DNA of 21,727 nucleotides from a virus, in the IMG/VR virus record IMGVR_UViG_3300033571_008236, positions 1 to 21,727 of that record. One strand, written 5' to 3'. The notes under the pieces are model-generated. The model saw nothing but the letters and a program-made list of their open reading frames with translations, was not told where the DNA came from and did no database searches. Shown piece after piece: positions 1-7,352 of this stretch (position 1 is the first letter of the stretch; every line of letters begins with the position of its first letter). A program made the position numbers and the translations under genes.

Positions 1-755
1 ATACGGTTGCCATTGGCTCTAATGCCACAAGTCGTCTTCAAATTGGTCCTGCCGGTCAGTGGGGTATTGGTGCTTCATACGGCACGTCAGGCGAAGTCCT
101 CACATCCGGCGGAACAAGCGCCGCGCCGACTTGGGGATCACCTACGGGGCGTTTAATTGAAGCGCCGTCTATCCTTACAGCGAACGGCACATACACAACC
201 CCTGTCGGTTGCACTTCGATCTATGTTGAATTGGTCGGCGGTGGCGGCGGCGGCAATGTCGGCAGCGTGACCACAAACAACCGTGGCGGCGGTGGTGGCG
301 GCGCAGGGGCCTATGCGGCCAAGTATTTCGCCGTTACGGGCAATACGACCTACACATACGCAATTGGCCTTGGTGGCGGTTCTGCGGCTGCTGGAGGCAA
401 TACGACATTCACAGTGGGCGCAACGACGGTCACGGCAGGCGGGGGCGCTGTCGGTGGTGCTGTCGGCGGCACATCGACGCCGGGCGCAGGTGGTGCAGGT
501 GGCACGGCAACCAATGGCGATTTGAACGTCACAGGCGGTTCTGGTCAGAACGGTTCAATTGTATCCGGAACGACGCTCAACGCCTCCGGCGGCGGTGGTG
601 GGGCATCATTCTTTGGCGAAGGTGGCCGAGGCGGCCTTGCGGGCGCTGGCGTGGCTGCTGGTCCTTTTGGTGCGGGTGGAGGCGGATCTGGAAACGCCGC
701 TGGCGCTGGTGGTTCAGGAGCCAACGGCGTGATCCGAATTTGGGAATTTACTTAA
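1..755 (+). CDS. Tail fibre protein, glycine-rich C-terminal part (5' end outside window)
   Basis: The frame is open from the left edge (first full codon at 3) to the TAA at 753-755, so this is the C-terminal ~250 residues of a longer protein. The sequence shows a motif GEVLTSGGTSAAPTWGSP, of the kind found near the ends of phage tail-fibre and tail-collar proteins. It is followed by a glycine-rich domain with runs such as GGGGGG and the segment AAKYFAVTGNTTYTYAIGLGG. Such Gly-rich tips are known in phage receptor-binding fibres, where polyglycine strands pack into a compact adhesin head. Role at the tip of a fibre that contacts the host surface is inferred from this. The lysis genes follow 16 bases downstream. 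A TTG at 231 could be read as a start, but the open upstream frame argues against it. Confidence 0.8.
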   Translation, partial: TVAIGSNATSRLQIGPAGQWGIGASYGTSGEVLTSGGTSAAPTWGSPTGRLIEAPSILTANGTYTTPVGCTSIYVELVGGGGGGNVGSVTTNNRGGGGGGAGAYAAKYFAVTGNTTYTYAIGLGGGSAAAGGNTTFTVGATTVTAGGGAVGGAVGGTSTPGAGGAGGTATNGDLNVTGGSGQNGSIVSGTTLNASGGGGGASFFGEGGRGGLAGAGVAAGPFGAGGGGSGNAAGAGGSGANGVIRIWEFT

Positions 756-771
756 CAAAAAGAGAGTAGAA

Positions 772-1008
772 ATGGATACGCAGGCCATCATCAATTTTGT
801 TTTGTTGTTCGGTATGGGCGTTGGTGGCTGGTTTGCGCGTGAAGTGTGGAGCGCAGTCAAAGACTTGCGCGAAGACCTTCACGACATAGAAAGCAATTTG
901 CCGAAGGAATATGTCTTAAAAGTGGACATGGATAAGCGTATGCAACATATCGAGGATATGTTTCAGCGCATTTACGATAAATTGGATGGGAAGGCCGATA
1001 AGTCATGA
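772..1008 (+). CDS. Small single-pass membrane protein with coiled coil, lysis cassette
   Basis: A 78-residue protein with an N-terminal hydrophobic segment (about residues 5-21) followed by a long charged amphipathic helix (about 25-75) ending in KLDGKADKS. Proteins of this form are common beside phage holins and endolysins, but their function is not established. They might be holin partners, anti-holins or spanin-like tethers. No lipobox or signal-peptidase site is visible, so a classical outer-membrane spanin is unlikely. The start ATG at 772 has a purine-rich upstream stretch AAAGAGAG. Its stop TGA overlaps the ATG of the next gene by four bases (ATGA at 1005-1008), which suggests translational coupling within the lysis group. 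Confidence 0.75.
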   Translation: MDTQAIINFVLLFGMGVGGWFAREVWSAVKDLREDLHDIESNLPKEYVLKVDMDKRMQHIEDMFQRIYDKLDGKADKS

Positions 1009-1166
1009 ACGTAGATCTTAAACTAACACTTGAAGACTTGAACGCAATTGTCGGAATTTTGGCGCAAAGACCGTTTATGGAAGTGCATCTTTTGCTGAAA
1101 AAGATCACTGAACAGGCGGCTCCGCAGCTTCCTCCACAAGAGCAGGAAGAGTTACAGGGGAACTAA
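1005..1166 (+). CDS. Small conserved phage protein, 53 residues, unknown function
   Basis: The ATG at 1005 overlaps the stop of the preceding gene (ATGA), and the TAA at 1164-1166 directly abuts the ATG of the holin at 1167. The product runs from MNVDLKLTLEDLNAIV to QEELQGN. A β-strand-like start (DLKLTLEDL) leads into a helix (AIVGILAQRPF) and a second helix (EVHLLLKKITEQAAPQL). I recognise this pattern, an LTLEExN opening followed by hydrophobic helices and a Gln/Pro-rich tail, as a short protein that recurs in many phages next to lysis or structural genes. Its function is unknown. The tight packing between two real genes with overlapping or abutting ends is the main support for it. Confidence 0.75.
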   Translation: MNVDLKLTLEDLNAIVGILAQRPFMEVHLLLKKITEQAAPQLPPQEQEELQGN

Positions 1167-1562
1167 ATGGCATTTGGAATTGGTGAGGCTGTAGCGGCTG
1201 GCCTCAAAGTCCTCGACAAGTTTGTTCCTGATCCGGCAGCAAAGGCTGAAGCGGAAAAGGAACTGCGCGATACGCTTTTGGCGTGGGACACCAACCAAAC
1301 CAAGGTCAACGAAGTTGAGGCCGCAAACCCCAATCTCTTTGTTTCCGGCGCTCGTCCTGCTCTGCTTTGGATCTGCGCTATCGGATTTGGCTGGCACTAT
1401 ATTGCCTATCCTGCTCTGTATTTTCTTGGTTCCGTGTTTCATGTAACCGGGATGCCAGAAACATCCGGCATTGACGGTGGATTGTTCGAGCTTGCCATTG
1501 CCCTTGTTGGTCTTGGCGGCCTTCGCACATACGAGAAAATCAAAGGGGTTGCCCGGACATGA
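1167..1562 (+). CDS. Holin, 3-TM GTA-type
   Basis: A 131-residue protein that matches the general plan of the 3-TM holin family known from gene transfer agents (Pfam GTA_holin_3TM). It begins with an amphipathic segment and the PDPAAKAEAEKEL helix (about 20-50), then a conserved-looking EAANPNLFVSGARPALLW stretch. Hydrophobic segments lie at about 63-80, 80-92 and 105-120. Holins accumulate in the inner membrane and open it at a set time so that endolysin can reach the peptidoglycan. The endolysin gene follows with a four-base ATGA overlap at 1559-1562, the usual holin-endolysin coupling. Family assignment is from motif recognition, and the number of true membrane passes is inferred from hydrophobicity. 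Confidence 0.85.
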   Translation: MAFGIGEAVAAGLKVLDKFVPDPAAKAEAEKELRDTLLAWDTNQTKVNEVEAANPNLFVSGARPALLWICAIGFGWHYIAYPALYFLGSVFHVTGMPETSGIDGGLFELAIALVGLGGLRTYEKIKGVART

Positions 1563-1972
1563 AGTTGGATGCCAGATCAGTTACACGTTTGCAGGGCGTC
1601 CATCCTGATCTTGTTGCCATCGTAAACCGGGCGGCAGAGATCACGGTTCAGCCATTCATTATTACGGAAGGTCTTCGGACGCTGGAGCGTCAAAAAAAGC
1701 TGCTTGAAGCTGGGGCATCGTGGACGCTCCGGTCGCGCCATCTGACCGGCCACGCAGTTGATGTCGCCGCTTTTATCGACATGGACGGCAGCGGCGACTA
1801 CACCAAACAAGATAATATCAGATGGGATTGGCCGCTTTACACGACTATCTCTATCGCTATGAAGGACGCGGCAAGGGAATTAAATTTGCCGATTGAGTGG
1901 GGCGGCGATTGGAAGCCAAGGAACAAAGACGGGCCGCATTTTCAACTTCCGTGGTCAAAATATCCAGAATGA
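1559..1972 (+). CDS. Endolysin, M15 peptidase (L-alanyl-D-glutamate / D-Ala-D-Ala type)
   Basis: A 137-residue zinc peptidase that would cut peptide crosslinks of peptidoglycan at lysis. The motif SxHxxGxAxD is present as SRHLTGHAVD (59-68), giving zinc ligands H61 and D68. DGPH at 124-127 supplies the catalytic acid D124 and the third ligand H127. The spacing of H61/D68 and D124/H127 is the same as in the phage T5 endolysin (H66/D73, D130/H133), and the total length also equals that of the T5 enzyme. E113 in IEWGGDW is a second acidic residue near the site. No signal peptide is visible, so release depends on the holin encoded just upstream with a four-base overlap. Exact bond specificity cannot be read from the sequence. 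Confidence 0.92.
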   Translation: MKLDARSVTRLQGVHPDLVAIVNRAAEITVQPFIITEGLRTLERQKKLLEAGASWTLRSRHLTGHAVDVAAFIDMDGSGDYTKQDNIRWDWPLYTTISIAMKDAARELNLPIEWGGDWKPRNKDGPHFQLPWSKYPE

Positions 1973-2002
1973 TGTATGGTCGTGCGGCAATAGGTGGATG
2001 AT

Positions 2003-2662
2003 ATGACTTCTCAGACCGGGATGACCTTTAACGAGCTTGAATCAGACGTTCGAAACTATCTCGAACGCGGATATTCTGCCGTCCTTGATCCTATTGTTTT
2101 TGAACAGATCCCTCGCCTTATTACTCTTGCTGAACGTCGGATCACGGCTGATCTGAAGCTGCAAGGCTTTATTGTTGCCGTCACCAGCACCATGCAAGCA
2201 GGTGTTGCGGTCTATCCAAAGCCTGATCGCTGGCGTGAAACAGTGTCGATCAACTTCGGAACCGGAACCCAAAACAATACCCGCAAGCCGCTCTTTACCC
2301 GCAGCTATGAGTATGTCCGGAACTTCTGGCCCGACGATACCCAGACCGACGAGCCAAAATTCTACGCTGATTATGACTATAAGAACTGGATTGTCGCCCC
2401 GACACCGGACGATGATTATCCGTTTGAAGTCGTTTATTACGAGCTTCCGGCTCTTCTCAGCACGGAAAACCAGACGAATTGGCTGACGGAATATGCTCCT
2501 CAATTGCTCCTTTACGGGACGCTGCTTGAGGCGACACCGTTCCTGAAGAACGATGAACGCATTGCCGTATGGCAGGGCTTTTACGACCGATCCCTTGCTG
2601 CTCTTGGCAGAGAAGATATTAAGAAAATCACAGACCGCGCCACCGTGCGTATGGAGGCTTAA
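2003..2662 (+). CDS. Head-tail adaptor protein, SU10/T7 gp11-like
   Basis: A 219-residue protein if started at ATG 2003, which has AGGTGG at 1992-1997 five bases upstream; a GTG at 1994 would add three residues but would lie inside this ribosome site. The sequence shows MTFNELESDVRNYLERGY, then IPRLITLAERRI, KPDRWRETVSI, RSYEYVRNFWPD, FYADYDYKNWIVAPTP, and NWLTEYAPQLLLYGTLLEATPFLKNDERI. I recognise this series as the phage adaptor family (SU10-type), whose members form a dodecameric ring below the portal and connect head to tail. It supports a short-tailed phage. The gene lies downstream of the endolysin and its TAA abuts the next ATG directly. Confidence 0.82.
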   Translation: MTSQTGMTFNELESDVRNYLERGYSAVLDPIVFEQIPRLITLAERRITADLKLQGFIVAVTSTMQAGVAVYPKPDRWRETVSINFGTGTQNNTRKPLFTRSYEYVRNFWPDDTQTDEPKFYADYDYKNWIVAPTPDDDYPFEVVYYELPALLSTENQTNWLTEYAPQLLLYGTLLEATPFLKNDERIAVWQGFYDRSLAALGREDIKKITDRATVRMEA

Positions 2663-4234
2663 ATGGGCAGCTACACGAATGTCTTTGGTGGATCGACGAT
2701 CTACCCGTCCGACGTATCGTATTACGCCCTGCCGCTGAACACGACGGATGTTGTTTTAAGCTGGCCGCTTGAAACCAATGCCTCGTCCAATATTGCAGCA
2801 AGGATCATCGACGTTAACTGCACGGTTGGCGGCCTAAAGATCTATACGCCGGATGCGCAGCTTGCATCGACGGGCGAAACAATCCTGTTCAACAACGTCG
2901 GAACTGCAACATTTACGGTTGTCGATGCGACTGGCGCAACGATCTGCGCACCATCGTCCGGAACCCAATGGCAGATTTATCTGACTGATAATACGACAGA
3001 GGCCGGTTCTTGGGAGTCGGTGGCGTATGGAACTGGCGTATCCGTCACCAACGCTGCCGGTCTTGCTGGCCCGGGCCTAAAGGCCATCTCGACGCGTCTT
3101 GCCACAACCGCCGCAATCACGAGCTTCAACACAAATTACACGACCGGAACCAATGATCGTGCGCAAGTTCTTATGTGGACTGGTGGTGCTGGAACCCTGA
3201 CGCTTCCGCTTGCGGGGAATGTGGGGAACGACTGGTATATTATCGTTCGCAATAGCGGGACCGGTGTTCTCACAATTGATTGTCAGGGAACGGAAGAAAT
3301 TGACGGCGCTGGAGCAAAGAACCTTGCTCCAACCGAATCTTGCTGGGTTTTGACAAATGGAACAGCTTTCTACACCGCTGGATATGGTCAGAACGCAGAC
3401 TTTGTTTTTGATTATGTCGCCATCGACGTGTCTGGAACGGGTGATTATACGCTTTCTGCCGCAGAGCAGAACAAGATCTCATACAATTTCTATGGCACAT
3501 TGACGGGCAACCGTAACATCATTGTTCCTCCGACTGTTCAGCAATACTGGGTGGACAATTCTACATCCGGATCATTTGCCTTAACGGTAAAGGTTGCAGG
3601 GCAACCCGGATACGCTGTTCCGCAAGGATCTCGCGCAATTCTTTATTGCGACGGAACCGACGTTCTAAACGCTGCAACGGCTGGTATTTCAACTCCCATC
3701 GGTATCGCAAACGGCGGAACTGGAGCAACATCAGCAAACGCTGCATTGATTAACCTTGGCGGTGGATCTGCTGGTATTTCAGTTTTTGAATCTGTAACAG
3801 CATCAGATGCTCGTGCCGCTCTCGGCGCATCCATCATTGGTGATTCACTCTTTACAACGCCGGGATCAATTGCAACGGTCGGATCGCTGAACGGTGGATC
3901 TGGTTACGTCAACAGCAGCTACACAAATGTTCCTTTGACGGGTGGAACTGGAATTGGTGCGCAGGCAACAATTCTTGTTGCAAACACCGCAGTTACAAAT
4001 GTCACAATCACAAACACGGGTCTTGGTTATGAGGCAGGTGACGTTCTGTCTGCCGCAAACACAAACCTTGGTGGATCCGGTTCCGGTTTCAATGTCACGG
4101 TTACATCAATCACAGCCGCGGCGGCTCGTGTAACGCTTGATGTTTATTCAACAGCACAAACAAACGCTGCCATCTCTGCGGCATCTGTTATTGATGGTGA
4201 AAACGCCATCGCATACGCAATTGCATTGGGATAA
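2663..4234 (+). CDS. Fibre-like tail structural protein with tail-collar motif and β-repeat module
   Basis: A 523-residue, Gly/Thr/Ala/Asn-rich protein that looks almost entirely β-structured. Residues 347-367 contain GIANGGTGATSANAALINLG, a motif found widely in phage tail fibres and collar proteins at the base of receptor-binding domains. Residues 407-484 form a module (YVNSSYTNVPLTGGTG, then VTNVTITNTGLGYEAGDVL, then LGGSGSGFNVTV). A related copy lies inside the next gene's product. The C-terminus (485-523) is a short Ala-rich segment of unclear role. GGAGG at 2653-2657 gives a strong ribosome site, and the ATG abuts the adaptor's stop codon. Placement between adaptor and nozzle-like genes suggests a virion-surface fibre or decoration protein. 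Exact role is not known. Confidence 0.72.
   Translation: MGSYTNVFGGSTIYPSDVSYYALPLNTTDVVLSWPLETNASSNIAARIIDVNCTVGGLKIYTPDAQLASTGETILFNNVGTATFTVVDATGATICAPSSGTQWQIYLTDNTTEAGSWESVAYGTGVSVTNAAGLAGPGLKAISTRLATTAAITSFNTNYTTGTNDRAQVLMWTGGAGTLTLPLAGNVGNDWYIIVRNSGTGVLTIDCQGTEEIDGAGAKNLAPTESCWVLTNGTAFYTAGYGQNADFVFDYVAIDVSGTGDYTLSAAEQNKISYNFYGTLTGNRNIIVPPTVQQYWVDNSTSGSFALTVKVAGQPGYAVPQGSRAILYCDGTDVLNAATAGISTPIGIANGGTGATSANAALINLGGGSAGISVFESVTASDARAALGASIIGDSLFTTPGSIATVGSLNGGSGYVNSSYTNVPLTGGTGIGAQATILVANTAVTNVTITNTGLGYEAGDVLSAANTNLGGSGSGFNVTVTSITAAAARVTLDVYSTAQTNAAISAASVIDGENAIAYAIALG
3881..4114 (+). repeat. β-repeat module, copy A (in fibre-like protein)
   Basis: This segment encodes residues 407-484 of the 523-residue protein. 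It shares an order of motifs with the segment at 5395-5640: GGSxY, YxNV, a Gly/Ala stretch, VANxxVTNVT, GxGYxxGDxL, NTxxGGxGxG and a final VTxxT. The DNA is clearly diverged between copies, so they are not recent duplicates. Confidence 0.75.
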
Positions 4235-4236
4235 TC

Positions 4237-6039
4237 ATGCCAACCCGCCCGATACACATCAAATCTCTTGCTGGTGTTAAACGAGACGGAACCCGTTTCG
4301 AGGGCGACTTTTACATTGATGCAAAGTGGATGCGGTTCCAGCGTGGTCTCCCGCGCAAAATGGCTGGCTATCGTCAGGTAACAAATGATGTCAGCGGATT
4401 GAACCGCGGCATGTTCACATCATCCGTCAACAATATGCTCTATACCCAGATCGGTTCTGCCGATTATCTGGAGCAGGTGGCGATTGACCAGAACGGCAAC
4501 CCGACAGCGGTGTATGACAGGACGCCTTCCGGCTTCGATGCAGATCCAAACAATATGTGGCAGATGGATATTTTCTACGATCCAATCACCGCAAATTCCG
4601 CAATTGTTGCCCATGCTGCGCCAAACCTGAACGACATCTCAAGCAATGCAGATCGACAAATCTACATTGGCGCGACAACGGCAACCAATTCATTTGTCCC
4701 GCTTGCAAACGGATCTTATTCAGTAACCGCACCAAATGTTTCAGGTGGCGTTGTTATTTTGCATCCGTATATCGTGGCATATGGAAACAACGGATATGTT
4801 GCATGGTCTGCACCAGACAATCCTGAAGATTGGACAACAGCAAGCGGCGGCGGTGAAGCCTATGTGACCGGGCAAAAGATTGTTCATGGTCAGGCATCTC
4901 GCGGCGGTGCAGAAAATTCTCCGTCTGGGATTTTGTGGAGCTTGGACAGCGTTATTCGTATGTCCTATGTTGGCGGAAACGTAACATTTACGTTTGACAC
5001 AATCTCTGACGAAAGTTCCATTCTCTCATCGCAGTCCGTCATTGAGTATGACGGTATTTATTTCTGGTGCGGTGTTGACCGCTTCCTGATGTATAATGGT
5101 GTCGTCAAAGAAGTTCCAAATCCTCTTAATCAGAATTGGTTCTTCGACAATCTCAATTATGCGCAACGACAAAAAGTTTTTGCTTTCAAGGTTCCGCGCT
5201 GGGGTGAGATTTGGTGGTGCTTCCCGTATGGCGATGCAACAGAGTGTTCACATGCGGTGATTTTCAACATCCGTGAGCAGACTTGGTATGACACTGTTTT
5301 GCCAAACGCCGGACGCTGCAATGGGCAATACGCCAAGGTTTATCGTTATCCAATTATGAGCGGCAATGAATCAATTCGTGCTGTTCGTAATGTCGGCAAC
5401 CTGACGGGCGGATCGTCATACAGCAACGGGACATATTACAACGTCGCTGTGAGTGATACGACAACGCCGGAAGCCATGGGCGCGACGGTTAATTTGATCG
5501 TCGCAAACAACACGGTCACAAACGTGACGGTTGTCAGCGGCGGCATGGGATACAATGTCGGGGATAACCTGACCGTTTCAAACACGTTGATTGGCGGGAA
5601 CGGAACAGGATTGAATTTTCAAGTGACGGCTTTGACAGGTTACTCTCTCTGGCGGCACGAAGATGGTGTCGATGAGATTGCCGGTCAAAACATCAACCCA
5701 ATCCAGTCATTTTTTGAAACATCCGACATCTCTCTTGCTGCTGCTGACGACTCTCAAAATAAAAGCCTTCGCGTGGTCATGATTGAGCCTGACTTTGTTC
5801 AGTCCGGAGATATGACGGTTCAGGTTACTGGCCGGGCAAACTCCCGTGCGCCTGAAGTCGTTTCAGATCCTCAGACATTTGTGGCCCAGCCGCAGACACC
5901 GCAGGAGCAGGTCGTATATCTCAAAACGATCCGCCGCCAGATGCGGTTCCGGTTCGAGAGCAACACGCTTGGTGGCAATTATCAAATGGGCCTCTGCCTT
6001 GCTCACATCGAGCCAGCAGACGGAACGGTGCTTGGATGA
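4237..6039 (+). CDS. Tail nozzle-like / DNA-stabilisation structural protein
   Basis: A 600-residue protein with a MPTRPIHIKSLAGVKRDGTRF start, an early YIDAKWMRFQRGLPRKMAGY segment, and repeated β-blade-like stretches. These include DGIYFWCGVDRFLMYNG (272-288) and SHAVIFNIREQTWYDT, which recall propeller-type tail proteins. Comparable proteins in SU10-like and P22-like short-tailed phages (P22 gp10 role) extend the adaptor ring and keep packaged DNA in place; that role is inferred here from gene order and form. Residues 387-468 are a Gly-rich module similar to one in the preceding protein. They sit between PIMSGNESI and YSLWRHEDGVDEI as if inserted. The ORF starts two bases after the previous stop and its own stop overlaps the next ATG by four bases. 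Confidence 0.6.
   Translation: MPTRPIHIKSLAGVKRDGTRFEGDFYIDAKWMRFQRGLPRKMAGYRQVTNDVSGLNRGMFTSSVNNMLYTQIGSADYLEQVAIDQNGNPTAVYDRTPSGFDADPNNMWQMDIFYDPITANSAIVAHAAPNLNDISSNADRQIYIGATTATNSFVPLANGSYSVTAPNVSGGVVILHPYIVAYGNNGYVAWSAPDNPEDWTTASGGGEAYVTGQKIVHGQASRGGAENSPSGILWSLDSVIRMSYVGGNVTFTFDTISDESSILSSQSVIEYDGIYFWCGVDRFLMYNGVVKEVPNPLNQNWFFDNLNYAQRQKVFAFKVPRWGEIWWCFPYGDATECSHAVIFNIREQTWYDTVLPNAGRCNGQYAKVYRYPIMSGNESIRAVRNVGNLTGGSSYSNGTYYNVAVSDTTTPEAMGATVNLIVANNTVTNVTVVSGGMGYNVGDNLTVSNTLIGGNGTGLNFQVTALTGYSLWRHEDGVDEIAGQNINPIQSFFETSDISLAAADDSQNKSLRVVMIEPDFVQSGDMTVQVTGRANSRAPEVVSDPQTFVAQPQTPQEQVVYLKTIRRQMRFRFESNTLGGNYQMGLCLAHIEPADGTVLG
5395..5640 (+). repeat. β-repeat module, copy B (inserted in nozzle-like protein)
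   Basis: This segment encodes residues 387-468 of the 600-residue protein and is related to copy A in the gene before it. It lies between two stretches that appear to belong together in the propeller-like part (PIMSGNESI and YSLWRHEDGVDEI), so it looks like an insertion into the parent fold. Confidence 0.75.
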
Positions 6040-6269
6040 TAGGTATCGACCCAAGATTTTTAGAAGTGATCGAGTGGACGGATTATATGAACCCCATTCT
6101 TAGCCAGCAAGGCTCAGATATTGGGCGTTTAGAAAGCCCAGACCAATGGAAAGAGTGGGCGAGATCTGTTATTCTCAGCAACAACCAGTATCAGGCTATT
6201 GCTCCAAACCCATACCAGTTTGACGATTGGCGGGATTGGGCAGAGCGGTTTCTGCAAGTGATAAATTAG
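6036..6269 (+). CDS. Small conserved phage protein, unknown function
   Basis: A 77-residue acidic protein beginning MIGIDPRFLEVIEWTDYM and ending FDDWRDWAERFLQVIN, rich in Trp and Asp. I recognise the pattern (an IDPRF start, a W-rich middle and a DWRxWAERF end) from short proteins encoded beside nozzle or internal-virion genes of several phages. No function is known to me. The start ATG overlaps the previous stop (ATGA at 6036-6039), and its TAG at 6267-6269 runs into the AGGTGA ribosome site of the next gene, so it is embedded in the late operon. A minor virion or assembly protein is a plausible guess. Confidence 0.75.
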   Translation: MIGIDPRFLEVIEWTDYMNPILSQQGSDIGRLESPDQWKEWARSVILSNNQYQAIAPNPYQFDDWRDWAERFLQVIN

Positions 6270-6276
6270 GTGAATT

Positions 6277-7350
6277 ATGACGACGTTTCCAGTTGAGATT
6301 GATTTCACCCCACCGCACCGCAAAAAATATGCGAAGGGCGGTCTTGCGGCCAAGGCCGGGCAAGTGCAGGAAGCAAGCATTGGTCCTGACACAAAGCTGA
6401 TCCACGTCAATCAAAAGGAATATGATTGGCTGAAGAGCCAGTTTGGTCCTCCGGTCAAGAACCCGAAGACGGGCCTTGATACGTTTGGTTTCCTCGACTT
6501 CCTGATCCCGGCAGCGGCAAGCGTGTTCCTTGGCCCGGCCGTCGGTGGCGTTGTCGGAAGCGCCCTTGGTCTTGGATCGACGGCGGCAGGCGTTGTCGGT
6601 GGTGCGCTGGCTGGTGCTGGCGGATCTGCTTTGATGGGTAAAAACCCATTGACCGGCGCTTTGATTGGTGGCGGAACACCTGTCCTCAGCAATGCGCTTG
6701 GCCTCAACCTTTCCGGATTGTCTGCTGGTAATTTGTTTGGTGCGGCTCCTATGGGTTCTGGAGCCTCTGCCGCTCAGAATTACATCGGCGGATCTGATCT
6801 TGGTGGATATGCAGCGGGCGGCGGTGGCAAAGGTGTCCTTGGCGGTTTGTTCAGCGCAGGTGACAATCCGTTGCTGAAGGCAGCCCCGTATCTCCTCATG
6901 GCCTCATCTCTTGCTGGCGGTCAGCAAAAGCAGGGTGCGCCGGTTCCGATCAAAGACAATCAGAACAAGGTTCCGCTTTCTCAGGTTGAATTTGACCGCG
7001 AACAGACGCAGCCAACCGTCACACCGAACTATGCTTATGGTCCGGAACAGCAGTTTTTCCGCAATAACCGACTTCCGACATTGCCGCCTCCAATGGCCGC
7101 AGCAGAGGGTCGGTATGTAAAAGGTGGCGGAACAGGCACATCAGATGACATCCCCGCTGTTTTATCTGATGGGGAATATGTTATTGATGCACAGACAGTT
7201 TCGATGCTGGGAGACGGTTCATCTGATGCCGGGGCCGCAAAACTGGATAAAATGCGTGAAGAGATCCGGAAGCATAAAGGTAAACATTTGGCGAAGGGTA
7301 AATTTGCTCCCAATGCCAAGGGACCGCTTTCATACATGAAAAGGGCTTGA
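6277..7350 (+). CDS. Internal-virion-type structural protein with glycine-rich core
   Basis: A 357-residue protein. Residues about 70-135 are a hydrophobic Gly/Ala-rich stretch (AAASVFLGPAVGGVVGSALG and onward) of a kind that can insert into membranes. Residues 283-335 hold the motif GTSDDIPAVLSDGEYVIDA followed by SMLGDGSSDAGAAKLDKM, which I have seen repeatedly in phage virion proteins. The C-terminus is basic (RKHKGKHLAKGKFAPNAKG). It opens a series of four genes with similar composition ending in the giant polyvalent protein, the position where T7-like phages place core or ejection proteins. The start has AGGTGA at 6268-6273. No catalytic motif is visible. Role in the virion is inferred from motif and context. 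Confidence 0.65.
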   Translation: MTTFPVEIDFTPPHRKKYAKGGLAAKAGQVQEASIGPDTKLIHVNQKEYDWLKSQFGPPVKNPKTGLDTFGFLDFLIPAAASVFLGPAVGGVVGSALGLGSTAAGVVGGALAGAGGSALMGKNPLTGALIGGGTPVLSNALGLNLSGLSAGNLFGAAPMGSGASAAQNYIGGSDLGGYAAGGGGKGVLGGLFSAGDNPLLKAAPYLLMASSLAGGQQKQGAPVPIKDNQNKVPLSQVEFDREQTQPTVTPNYAYGPEQQFFRNNRLPTLPPPMAAAEGRYVKGGGTGTSDDIPAVLSDGEYVIDAQTVSMLGDGSSDAGAAKLDKMREEIRKHKGKHLAKGKFAPNAKGPLSYMKRA

Positions 7351-7352
7351 AG

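Noticed and set aside
231-755. A separate short gene starting at TTG 231
   Set aside because: The same frame is open from the window's left edge and carries a fibre motif before 231, so this is the end of a longer gene.
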